Part shown: positions 44,640 to 52,213 of the stretch, in pieces | How the letters are laid out: every line of letters starts with the position of its first letter | How positions within the stretch are numbered: position 1 is the stretch's first letter | Assembly: GCF_902167635.1 (NCBI RefSeq) | Contig: NZ_CABHMS010000009.1 | Coordinates: 186,001 to 250,000 of the forward strand | DNA: 64,000 nucleotides | Source: Chitinophaga vietnamensis | GTDB lineage: Bacteria; Bacteroidota; Bacteroidia; Chitinophagales; Chitinophagaceae | Direction of reading: 5' to 3' | Made by a program: the position numbers and the translations under genes | The notes under the pieces: generated by a model | Seen by the model: the letters and a program-made list of their open reading frames with translations, nothing else | Database searches by the model: none | What the model was told of the DNA's origin: nothing

Positions 44640-45230
44640 CTAGTGGCAATGTTGTTGAATCTCTTCTTTGAGGGCATCCGTTACCACCAACATCTGGCGG
44701 TTGGTATTAAGGAGGCCGGTCACCAGTATCGCGCCTTCCAGCATGGTGTACATGCGGATCGCAAACTTCTCTTCATTCCAGTGTTTATGAAATTCGCCGT
44801 TGGCTTTTCCAAGTTGAACGATCTTCTCGATCCTGGATTCAAAGTAGAGGATCAGGTCCCGCACTTTTTTCTTGAGGGCGGGATGGGTATCATCGGCTTC
44901 CACACCAAAATTAAGCACGGGGCAGCCGCCGCTGATCTGCTGATTCAGGGGATAGTGCGCATAATAATCGAGCAGGGCAAAGAGTTTTCCTTTGGCAGTG
45001 GTTTCCGGCGAGGTAACAGCCTGCAGCCGCAGCTTCTGCGATTCGGCGATATAGTCGAATACCGCCATCACGATATCTTCCTTGGAGCTGAAATGCCCGT
45101 ACAGGCAGCCTTTCGCTACCCCGGTGGCCTCCAGTATATCGTTGATCACCGTGCCCGCTATGCCTTTCCTGTTGAGAATAGGCGCCGCCGTTTCAATGAT
45201 GAACTGCTTCGTTCTGTCTGCTTTCCCCAT
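44640..45230 (-). CDS. TetR-family transcriptional regulator
   Basis: A 196-residue regulator with N-terminal helix-turn-helix (TVINDILEATGVAKGCLYGH followed by FSSKEDIVMAVF) and a C-terminal ligand domain with a Cys at GGCPVLNFGVEADD, a region that in NemR-type members senses electrophiles. It probably represses itself and the downstream hydrolase via the two TAGAC-type sites. Ligand unknown. Confidence 0.9.
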   Translation of the reverse strand: MGKADRTKQFIIETAAPILNRKGIAGTVINDILEATGVAKGCLYGHFSSKEDIVMAVFDYIAESQKLRLQAVTSPETTAKGKLFALLDYYAHYPLNQQISGGCPVLNFGVEADDTHPALKKKVRDLILYFESRIEKIVQLGKANGEFHKHWNEEKFAIRMYTMLEGAILVTGLLNTNRQMLVVTDALKEEIQQHCH

Positions 45231-45243
45231 ATCTACCTAAAAA

Positions 45244-45259
45244 TAGACTAAATGGTCTG
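45244..45259. promoter_or_regulatory. Probable TetR operator before tetR gene
   Basis: TAGACT-AAAT-GGTCTG, same spacing and half-sites as the site at 44605-44620. It lies 13 bases before the regulator ATG, as expected for autorepression. Confidence 0.6.
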
Positions 45260-45273
45260 AATTTTAAAATAAA

Positions 45274-45975
45274 TTATTTACGGAACAGTTCTTCTACGGC
45301 ATCGGCATAAGCAGCGCCAACCGGCACGGGGATGTTACGGATGTAAAGGGTATTACGATCTGCACGATCGATCTTGTTATTCGCTACAATATAAGAGCGG
45401 TGCACCCGCGTAAAAAGCCCGCCAGGCAAGAGGTCTACCGCCTCCTGCATCGAGAGCCTCGACATCAGTTTTCTATCTTGTAAAATAAAATTGACATAGT
45501 TACCGGCGCTTTCCAGGTACAGTATCTCCTCCAGCACGATCTTGAATTGTTCGTAGCCGCTTTTGATAAAAAGATATTCGGGGCCATTATCTTTTGCAGG
45601 GCCGCCTTTCTGCTTCAGCTGCCACAGTGTATGCGCCTTATTGCAAGCCTTTACGAAACGTATGAGGGAAAAGGGTTTGAGCAGGTAGTCGATCGCATCC
45701 AGCTCAAAACTTTTCACGGCATGTTCGGAGTAAGCAGTGGTGAAAACGGTCATGGGCGGCGTGGTGAGGCTGGTCAGAAAGTCCAGCCCGGAGATATCCG
45801 GCATTTTTATATCGAGGAAAAGCAGGTCTACCTTTTCTTTGGCGAGGTAGTCCATGGCTTCAAATGCGTTGGTGAAAAAGCCTTTCATTTCAAGGAAAGG
45901 TACCATGGCGGCATGTTTCTGGATCACGGCCAATGCTACAGGTTCGTCGTCGATGGCGATTGCAGTGAGCTTCAT
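45274..45975 (-). CDS. LytTR-type response regulator
   Basis: A 233-residue regulator. Receiver domain: acidic pair in AIAIDDEPVAL, phospho-Asp in LLFLDIKMPDISGLDF, Lys in YLLKPFSLIRF. LytTR DNA-binding domain from about residue 135 (YLFIKSGYEQFKIVLEEILY, FTRVHRSYIVANNKID). Third gene of an operon with a DUF4407 membrane protein and a LytS-like kinase; the kinase very likely phosphorylates it. Confidence 0.93.
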   Translation of the reverse strand: MKLTAIAIDDEPVALAVIQKHAAMVPFLEMKGFFTNAFEAMDYLAKEKVDLLFLDIKMPDISGLDFLTSLTTPPMTVFTTAYSEHAVKSFELDAIDYLLKPFSLIRFVKACNKAHTLWQLKQKGGPAKDNGPEYLFIKSGYEQFKIVLEEILYLESAGNYVNFILQDRKLMSRLSMQEAVDLLPGGLFTRVHRSYIVANNKIDRADRNTLYIRNIPVPVGAAYADAVEELFRK

Positions 45976-46012
45976 GTGCGTTGTTTTCTCCTGTCAGCAA
46001 GATAGGGCATTA

Positions 46013-47206
46013 CTAAATTTTGCCGAGCAACAATTTCCGGGCCTGTGCCCAGAGATCGCGAAAGCGGCTGTCTTCCCGGCGTTTCCATTCCCTGATCAGT
46101 TGATCGGCCTGTTCGGTGCGCATATCGGCGGTTTCGGCGAAGATGTGATCCACCACGGCTTTGTCGGCGTCGATAGCCGCACGCTGGTAGTGTTGTTGCA
46201 GCTCCTCTCCTTTTTCCTGTTCCAATTGGGCGGACAATACGCCCTGCGCCGTAGCGCTGGCCAGCTTTTCGTCATACTCGCCTTTGGGCATGAGCAGCTT
46301 GCTGAGCAGAGGCATGATCTCTATCAGGGTGATGATAAAAACAATGAGGCGGTAACGTTGCTTCAGGGGTGGATGATGTTCTGTGAGATCGTTCAGCGCT
46401 TCTGTTTGCGCGAGGAAGCCGTCGGTAAGCGTGCTTAGGTAAATGGTCTCTTTGAGACTGTCTGCACTTTTGATGCGGGCCATCTCAATTTCCAGTTGCC
46501 TTTGTTGTGGCGCCAGTTGTTTTTGCAGCGCCTGTAATTCTTCTTCCGATCTGATGTAAGCGGATTTTTTCACTCGGGCAACGGCTTCTTCGCCGATGCG
46601 GCCGGAGCCGCCGGTGCCGTCGGTTTCTTTGATATAGTTATCGCGGTAGTCTTTTACAGCCGCTTCTTTTTCGGCGAGCTGCTGGCGATTGCGTTCCATG
46701 GCCTGTTCCAGGGTATTGCGCTGGCCGGCATTGAGCTGTACCAGCTGCGTCCGGAAGGTATCAAGCTTGGCCTGCTTGTTCAGTTCCAGTTGTGCATTGA
46801 TATCTTTTTTGAATAACATCAATACAACAGGTTGAGAGATGAACAGGCCGATGGTAACGGCCAGGACTAAACGAAAAGCGACGGGCAACCATTTGGTATT
46901 GCCGTTGCTGCGGGTCATGGCGGCGATGAGGGTTCTGTCTACCGATAATATCGCGAAACCAAAGAACAGGGCCAGCGCGAGCACGATCATATCATCGTTG
47001 ACGATGGTAGAAAAAAAATATCCCCAGGCAAGGGTGGCAAACATCCAGGTAACCAGCACGGCTACCCCGATGATGCGGTAACGTTCTTTTTCGGTACGGC
47101 ATTCTTTCAGTATATCGGCATCGGCTGCGGCCAGCCACCAGAGGAACTTTGTAATGGCATCGGGCTCCGGTACAGCCGCCGCCTCATCTTTCTTTATCAT
47201 CTTCAT
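46013..47206 (-). CDS. DUF4407 membrane protein
   Basis: A 397-residue protein with the DUF4407 layout: FLWWLAAADADILKECRTEK, then membrane helices (IIGVAVLVTWMFATLAWGYF, MIVLALALFFGFAILSVD, FRLVLAVTIGLFISQPVVLM), a long predicted periplasmic coiled coil (residues 135-275, Gln/Glu-rich) and a last helix (RLIVFIITLIEIMPLL) with a cytoplasmic helical tail. Its ATG overlaps the kinase stop as TAATG, so it is translationally coupled to it. Position between kinase and regulator suggests a sensory or modulating role; this is inference. Confidence 0.87.
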   Translation of the reverse strand: MKMIKKDEAAAVPEPDAITKFLWWLAAADADILKECRTEKERYRIIGVAVLVTWMFATLAWGYFFSTIVNDDMIVLALALFFGFAILSVDRTLIAAMTRSNGNTKWLPVAFRLVLAVTIGLFISQPVVLMLFKKDINAQLELNKQAKLDTFRTQLVQLNAGQRNTLEQAMERNRQQLAEKEAAVKDYRDNYIKETDGTGGSGRIGEEAVARVKKSAYIRSEEELQALQKQLAPQQRQLEIEMARIKSADSLKETIYLSTLTDGFLAQTEALNDLTEHHPPLKQRYRLIVFIITLIEIMPLLSKLLMPKGEYDEKLASATAQGVLSAQLEQEKGEELQQHYQRAAIDADKAVVDHIFAETADMRTEQADQLIREWKRREDSRFRDLWAQARKLLLGKI

Positions 47207-48744
47207 TAATTATTGACATCGATCGTTAAATGAACAAAAAACTCTGTAGTCGTTTGTCTTATACTCAGTTCATGTTTGTTGGGATACAGCAATGCCAATC
47301 GTTCTTTTACGTTGTTGAGACCGATGCCCATACTGTCTTTTTCAGGATCGTTCTCCGGGCGGGCATGTACGCTGTTGTATACGTCGAAAAATATTTTGTC
47401 AGGCGTGCAGCTCAGCGAAATAACGATGCGGGAGCGGCTGCGCAGGCTGATGCCGTGTTTGAAGGCATTCTCCACAAAAGGGATCAGCAGCATAGGTGCA
47501 ATCTCGTGCTGGCACTGCCCTTCATCGATATTCACTTCTATCAGGATATCCGGCGACGACATCACCCGCAACCTTTGCAACGCGATATAATTTTGCAGGT
47601 AAGCTACTTCCTTATCTAACGGAATTTTCTCCAAATGATTGTCATGGAGCATAAAACGCATCATATCCCCCAGTTTCTGGATCCCTTCGCTGGTACGGGC
47701 GGCATCTTCCTGTAAGGCAGTACCATAGAGGGTATTGAGGGCATTGAACAGGAAATGCGGATTGATCTGCGCCCTCAAAAAATCCAGGTTGGCAGCGGAA
47801 TGGCCCAGGGCTTTTTTCAGGGTCACTACGGTCCTGGCCTGGCTGCTCCGGCTGCGGGCCAGCCAGTAGCTGAGCGGCAATACAAATACCACAGAAACAA
47901 AGCTGCCGGCAAACATCAGCTTCACCAGCTCATCGCCGCCGTGGTGCGTCATGGCCCGGGTGATCAGTCCCATCATGGCCGCCGCCAGTATCACCAGGAA
48001 GAAAAGGTCGCGGAACATTCTGGTCTTCACCTGGTGTTGAAAGAACTCCGGGAAAATACGGTATTGGGATATAAAGAACACTGCCAGCACCTGTGGCGCG
48101 AAGAAAAAGATGATCAGGAAAAGATCGCGCGAATCGCTGAAAGTAAGGCACATCAAGGCTACAAAGGCAGCGGAGGCATACAATATCTCCTTCCCCATTC
48201 CACTGTGCACGTTGGCGGCAAGTATTTTATGCAGGTGTTTCAGGTATAATGTTCTCAGGATGTAATAGGCCACATACAGTATGCCCAGGAATATCGTAGT
48301 GATAAAAGCCGCCTTGGCAAAGAACATATGCGCGCCCTTCACCGTGCTGTACACGCCTAACAGATAGCCTTTATAATAAGAACCTGCTACCATCAGGGTC
48401 AGGAAAAGCAGTACTGCCGTGGGTATCAGCAGCAGGATGCCGGGCAACCAACGCCGCTCCTCCAGGAATTTCGGAACGATCACAAAATTGACGAACAGGA
48501 AAGTCACATATCCCATAATGATCACCGCCATCGACGGCAGCAGGTAGTTGAGATAATAATCGAATACCTGGTGGTATTCCTCAAACTTCCATCCGTAGAT
48601 GCGTTGCAGCTCAAAAACATTGTAGACAATGCTGGGATATAGCAGCCCGAACATGAGCAGGAGGAAGATGCCCGAGAAGATGTTGAATTCCAGTTTCCTG
48701 TAATTATCCATAGGGAGAAGCGTATTTTCAGCAATATTAGCCAT
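47206..48744 (-). CDS. LytS-like sensor histidine kinase
   Basis: A 512-residue kinase; ATG 48711 is an alternative start. About eight membrane helices fill the first 310 residues (NIFSGIFLLLMFGLLYPSIV onward). The phospho-acceptor His is in FLRAQINPHFLFNALNTLYG, the HATPase N box is IPFVENAFKHGISLRS and the G box is MGIGLNNVKERL. Partner of the LytTR regulator in the same operon. Signal unknown. Confidence 0.93.
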   Translation of the reverse strand: MANIAENTLLPMDNYRKLEFNIFSGIFLLLMFGLLYPSIVYNVFELQRIYGWKFEEYHQVFDYYLNYLLPSMAVIIMGYVTFLFVNFVIVPKFLEERRWLPGILLLIPTAVLLFLTLMVAGSYYKGYLLGVYSTVKGAHMFFAKAAFITTIFLGILYVAYYILRTLYLKHLHKILAANVHSGMGKEILYASAAFVALMCLTFSDSRDLFLIIFFFAPQVLAVFFISQYRIFPEFFQHQVKTRMFRDLFFLVILAAAMMGLITRAMTHHGGDELVKLMFAGSFVSVVFVLPLSYWLARSRSSQARTVVTLKKALGHSAANLDFLRAQINPHFLFNALNTLYGTALQEDAARTSEGIQKLGDMMRFMLHDNHLEKIPLDKEVAYLQNYIALQRLRVMSSPDILIEVNIDEGQCQHEIAPMLLIPFVENAFKHGISLRSRSRIVISLSCTPDKIFFDVYNSVHARPENDPEKDSMGIGLNNVKERLALLYPNKHELSIRQTTTEFFVHLTIDVNN

Positions 48745-48816
48745 TGGCCTGCTCCATCAAAGGAAAATGGGATGAAACAGTCATTTTTTATGACGAAAAG
48801 ATAATAAAAAGCAAAA

Positions 48817-48836
48817 CGGCGGGCAAAAGCCCGCCG
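48817..48836 (-). terminator. Terminator of the PatG-like operon
   Basis: Eight-bp GC-rich stem (CGGCGGGC/GCCCGCCG) with an AAAA loop; on the minus strand a T-rich stretch (TTTTGCTTTTTATTA) follows. Lies 26 bases past the Hint-domain gene. Confidence 0.85.
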
Positions 48837-48861
48837 CCTCAACTATGATGGGGTTTGCTGG

Positions 48862-50595
48862 TCATTGTTTTTTGAGGGAATTGAGATAATCCTGATGCCA
48901 CTCTTTGGGCAGTTTCTTCAGTATACTGTCTTTGGCGTAGGGTTGTTCAAACTTATAATACTGTTGCAGGCGGCTATCTCCCACGAGGATGCCATTGGCA
49001 TAAAAGAGCGCATTGTTCTTGCCGGGCGCCTCCTGGTTTTTGTCGCACCGGGTAAGGGCGAGGTTCCATACTTCGCCGCTGTATTTTTCCTGGTTCAGGG
49101 AAACAATGCTGGCTTCGCCTTTATCGGTCAGTATCTTGTCTTTCACTTTCAATTGCGCGGCCTGCACGATACCGCCAGGAATGGCCATGGGATGGTCTTG
49201 CGTAACGAGCAGGTTGTGTCCCTTATCATCGATCACGCGGATCATGGGGTGCGGCTCATGACCGGTAGTGTTGTATTCCACGCAATAGGCGGGCTTTCCG
49301 GGCGATGCCATCACTTTACCTTGCATGGGCACGTCTTCAATTTTCATTACTTTGCCACCGTCCATGGTGATGTTGGTGCCTTTGGCAAGGCAACCGGAAA
49401 CGATCTGCATGGGCGGTATCTTCAGGGTGGGCGGCGTAGCGGAAGCCGCATTGGTGATCGTTGCAAAAGCGGGCTGGTTGCCTACCTTCACGAAGATGGT
49501 GAGCTGAAACAGTACCTGGTCGCCACTGGCAAGACAGGAATTCTGAAACTGCGCAGTGGGCACATTCCAGGAAAGCACGCTGTCTTTCACGGTCACATAA
49601 TCCCAGAAGTTACCGCCGATCGGGATGCCTGCGCATCCGCCACCAACGGGCAACCTGGCCACGGTGATGTTATAGAAAGCGCCGGAGTTGGGCTTGCCAT
49701 TGCCATCTACATTCACCTTGCCGTTATACACAATGCGGCCTTGTAAAGGGAACATGAAATTCGGCGCCAGTCCGCCAAAGCAATAAGTGCAGGCGGGCGT
49801 TTTGCGGGTCATGCATACGGTGATGATAGACGTATCAGCGCAAGGCGCATTGTTGCATTCGCCTACCGGCTGTCCGAGCTGGCAGGGCATGGGTTTGATA
49901 TTGATCACACTATCCACCACATTGGCGGAGGAGGCCACCTGGAAGCCGGTATGCGTATCGCCGCTCTTGTCCTGGTAAAAATAGGCGAACAGCGAGTTTA
50001 CCGTATCTATGCGCGCAGCCTTGCCTCCCACCTTGCCTGTTAAGGCGTTTTCATTCTCCGTACCGAAGGTAGCCACCTGCAAATCGCGGCTGTTAAGGTA
50101 CGCGCTCTTTCCTACAGTAGGCCCGATGGTGTCGCCATTCTGGTTGAACAGCCCCAGCGAAATGGTGGAGGAGAGCACTTCTATAGGGATGGAAGATAAT
50201 CCTGAAGTAGTATAATGTACCTGGTCTTTCGTATCAAAAGAGGTAATAATATTCACTGGCCCGGCGATCTCGGCAAATGACGAGGCCGTGTCTTGCAGTA
50301 CAGCCGTGGGTTGTAGCGTCTTCACATGGTGTTGGCGTGTAGCTTCCAGCACTTTAAAAAATTGCGGGTTGGTATTTTCGTTTATGCCTGAGCGGTAGAG
50401 CATCTTCGTATATAAGCGGTATTGCGCTTCATCAGAGAAATTGAATTGCATACGCTTACCTGTTTGCCCGATCTGTAGCAGGTGCTTGACATCCTGCCGG
50501 TCTTGCTCAGAATAGGTATTGAGGGAATGTTGTTCCGACGGCGCGCAGCCCCATAGGGCCATAGCAGTCAAAACGCCTGTTATCAATTGTTTCAT
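48862..50595 (-). CDS. Lipoprotein with C-terminal Hint (hedgehog/intein) domain
   Basis: A 577-residue protein from ATG 50595 with lipobox ALWGCAPS. A long N-terminal region of mixed strands holds a Cys cluster (MPCQLGQPVGECNNAPC and CMTRKTPACTYCFGG). From Cys402 a Hint fold starts (SGCLAKGTNITMDGGKVM), with the B-block His in LLVTQDHPMAIPGG and an end block LFYANGILVGDS. Hint domains cut or splice the chain at the first Cys. Here the chain continues about 40 residues beyond. It is the last gene of a PatG-like operon, 84 bases after a small Cys-rich peptide gene. Whether it self-cleaves is unknown. Confidence 0.8.
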   Translation of the reverse strand: MKQLITGVLTAMALWGCAPSEQHSLNTYSEQDRQDVKHLLQIGQTGKRMQFNFSDEAQYRLYTKMLYRSGINENTNPQFFKVLEATRQHHVKTLQPTAVLQDTASSFAEIAGPVNIITSFDTKDQVHYTTSGLSSIPIEVLSSTISLGLFNQNGDTIGPTVGKSAYLNSRDLQVATFGTENENALTGKVGGKAARIDTVNSLFAYFYQDKSGDTHTGFQVASSANVVDSVINIKPMPCQLGQPVGECNNAPCADTSIITVCMTRKTPACTYCFGGLAPNFMFPLQGRIVYNGKVNVDGNGKPNSGAFYNITVARLPVGGGCAGIPIGGNFWDYVTVKDSVLSWNVPTAQFQNSCLASGDQVLFQLTIFVKVGNQPAFATITNAASATPPTLKIPPMQIVSGCLAKGTNITMDGGKVMKIEDVPMQGKVMASPGKPAYCVEYNTTGHEPHPMIRVIDDKGHNLLVTQDHPMAIPGGIVQAAQLKVKDKILTDKGEASIVSLNQEKYSGEVWNLALTRCDKNQEAPGKNNALFYANGILVGDSRLQQYYKFEQPYAKDSILKKLPKEWHQDYLNSLKKQ

Positions 50596-50679
50596 GGGAT
50601 ATGTATAAAAATGAACAAGAAGATGCAACCTGCCGGAAGGTGCCGGCAGGCTATCATATACCGGGGTACAATATTTTCT

Positions 50680-50955
50680 TTACAGGCAACCCATAATAGC
50701 ACCCACCAGATCAGGGCCTGCGCAGGCGGCCAGGCATGCAGGGTTAGGGCCGCAGGTGGTGAGGCATTTGATGCCGATAGGGCCAGCTGCCGACAACAAA
50801 CAGGGCACTTTACCTACCACGGCATTACCAACATCTTTTAAAAAATCGAGGAAGCCGGAAGTCTGTATCTGTCCGGATGCCATAGCCGGCACGCCTGCAT
50901 ATATCTGCCGTGCAGGCGCTGCTGTAAGGGATGTGCTTAAATTTGGAAGTTTCAT
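50680..50955 (-). CDS. Small CxxxC peptide with MKLP leader, RiPP-like precursor candidate
   Basis: A 91-residue peptide. The N-terminal third (MKLPNLSTSLTAAPAR then QIYAGVPAMASGQI) lacks Cys; the C-terminal part has six Cys including CLTTC-GPNPA-CLAAC and ends IMGCL. It shares the YAGxPA motif and leader layout with the peptide encoded at 51964-52212, while the Cys-rich part differs. This layout fits a precursor with a conserved leader and variable core, or a disulfide-bonded secreted peptide. It is flanked by a PatG-domain gene and the Hint lipoprotein gene. Confidence 0.72.
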   Translation of the reverse strand: MKLPNLSTSLTAAPARQIYAGVPAMASGQIQTSGFLDFLKDVGNAVVGKVPCLLSAAGPIGIKCLTTCGPNPACLAACAGPDLVGAIMGCL

Positions 50956-50973
50956 ATCGTTCGGATTTAGTGG

Positions 50974-51945
50974 TTATATACCGGGATAATATTTTGCCAG
51001 CCCTACTACGAGGAAAGGAAACTCATTGGAAACATCCACAGTGCAGGCGTAATTCTGCATCGCTGCAGACGTTTGCGACTGATAGGAAAATATCACCGTG
51101 ATGATCTTCATATTGCCGTAAACCTCCACCGGATTGGCATTCACGCGTATCAGCTCATAGGGGTCATTTGCATTAGCGTATTGCAGCTCCCATGTTTTCA
51201 CATACAGCAACATATACCGCAGCACGAGGAAATTGAGCGCACGGTATTTGTCCAGGTCGCCGGCATTCTTCACCAGTTGTGTGGTATTGGAGAAGATAGT
51301 GGCTGCCTGCTCCGGTGTGGCCCGACCGCTGGTAGCTTTGATGATATCTTTCACATATTCCTGTGCGGTGATGCTATATAGCTGCGTCATGATCACGTAG
51401 GGCAATTCCTGTGACACATTCACTTCCAGGTGCCCATTCGTTTTTTCACCGATGAGAATATCATAACCGATCTGCAAGGGAGTAGGCGCCAGCGACTCCA
51501 CAAGGGTGCCCAGCATGCGGTTGGTGGTTACTTTGATGGCGTAAAGATCGAGGAAACCGTATATCTGGAAGATCCAGTTCAATTCCCTGGCGATATAGAG
51601 GTTCTGCGGATCGCGGAGATATTTGAATGCGATCATGCGGAAAGGTTTGTCTTTATCGGCATCGTCGGTAACGGCTACCTGATAAAATTCGTTTTCCACA
51701 CTCTGGGAGGGAAACTCCGGGATGATATCTCCGAAAGTATATACATATGCGCCGGTGCCGCCATTGCCACAGGTGCATCCGCCGCTGCTGTTGCCGTTTT
51801 GCTGGCAACTGCATTGCGGCACGATGTAAGAAGTGTTCTGGTTTTCCAGGAAGCGCGCCGTATCAAACTTTGGCTCATCGGCGCCGGTGATCTTTCCCGG
51901 TCTCGCGAGCGCTAAATTATTATCTGCGAAAGAAGCAAATTTCAT
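50974..51945 (-). CDS. Stand-alone PatG-type C-terminal domain protein (copy 2)
   Basis: A 323-residue protein. A short N-terminal part holds a Cys-rich stretch (PQCSCQQNGNSSGGCTCGNG), then the domain seen at the C-terminus of PatG-like proteases: AYVYTFGDIIPEFPSQSVEN, NLYIARELNWIFQIYGFLDL, NAGDLDKYRALNFLVLRY and the ending FLVVGLAKYYPG. In cyanobactin pathways this domain is fused to the subtilisin macrocyclase; here it is a separate protein. It is paralogous to 53879-54835. No signal peptide. Confidence 0.8.
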   Translation of the reverse strand: MKFASFADNNLALARPGKITGADEPKFDTARFLENQNTSYIVPQCSCQQNGNSSGGCTCGNGGTGAYVYTFGDIIPEFPSQSVENEFYQVAVTDDADKDKPFRMIAFKYLRDPQNLYIARELNWIFQIYGFLDLYAIKVTTNRMLGTLVESLAPTPLQIGYDILIGEKTNGHLEVNVSQELPYVIMTQLYSITAQEYVKDIIKATSGRATPEQAATIFSNTTQLVKNAGDLDKYRALNFLVLRYMLLYVKTWELQYANANDPYELIRVNANPVEVYGNMKIITVIFSYQSQTSAAMQNYACTVDVSNEFPFLVVGLAKYYPGI

Positions 51946-51963
51946 CGGGGAAGATTTGATGGT

Positions 51964-52212
51964 TTATACAAAGTCGGATGCGAAGCAATTCCTGATGCAG
52001 GGCAGCGCATCGGCGCCGCCGCATTGCCGCCAGCAGTTGATATCAGCGCCACAATACGAGCATGCCGCAGAAGTGGTGGCGCCTACACATTTATCAAGAC
52101 AGCCGGCGCCTACCTGCATGGCTATTTGACTGACCGCTGCTGCCGGCGCCCCCGCATACCTGCGGGATGATCTTATCTCCTTGCCGGAAGAGAGCATCGC
52201 CTGAAGTTTCAT
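51964..52212 (-). CDS. Small CxxxC peptide, second RiPP-like precursor candidate
   Basis: An 82-residue peptide starting MKLQAMLSSGKEIRSSR then RYAGAPAAAVSQI. The C-terminal half has eight Cys: CLDKC, ACSYC, CWRQC and CIRNC. Three of these are CxxxC pairs, the spacing of alpha-hairpinin-like scaffolds. The leader shares Arg, YAGxPA and a following QI with the peptide at 50680-50955. Sits between the LamG protein gene (one base away) and a PatG-domain gene. Confidence 0.72.
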   Translation of the reverse strand: MKLQAMLSSGKEIRSSRRYAGAPAAAVSQIAMQVGAGCLDKCVGATTSAACSYCGADINCWRQCGGADALPCIRNCFASDFV

Positions 52213-52213
52213 G

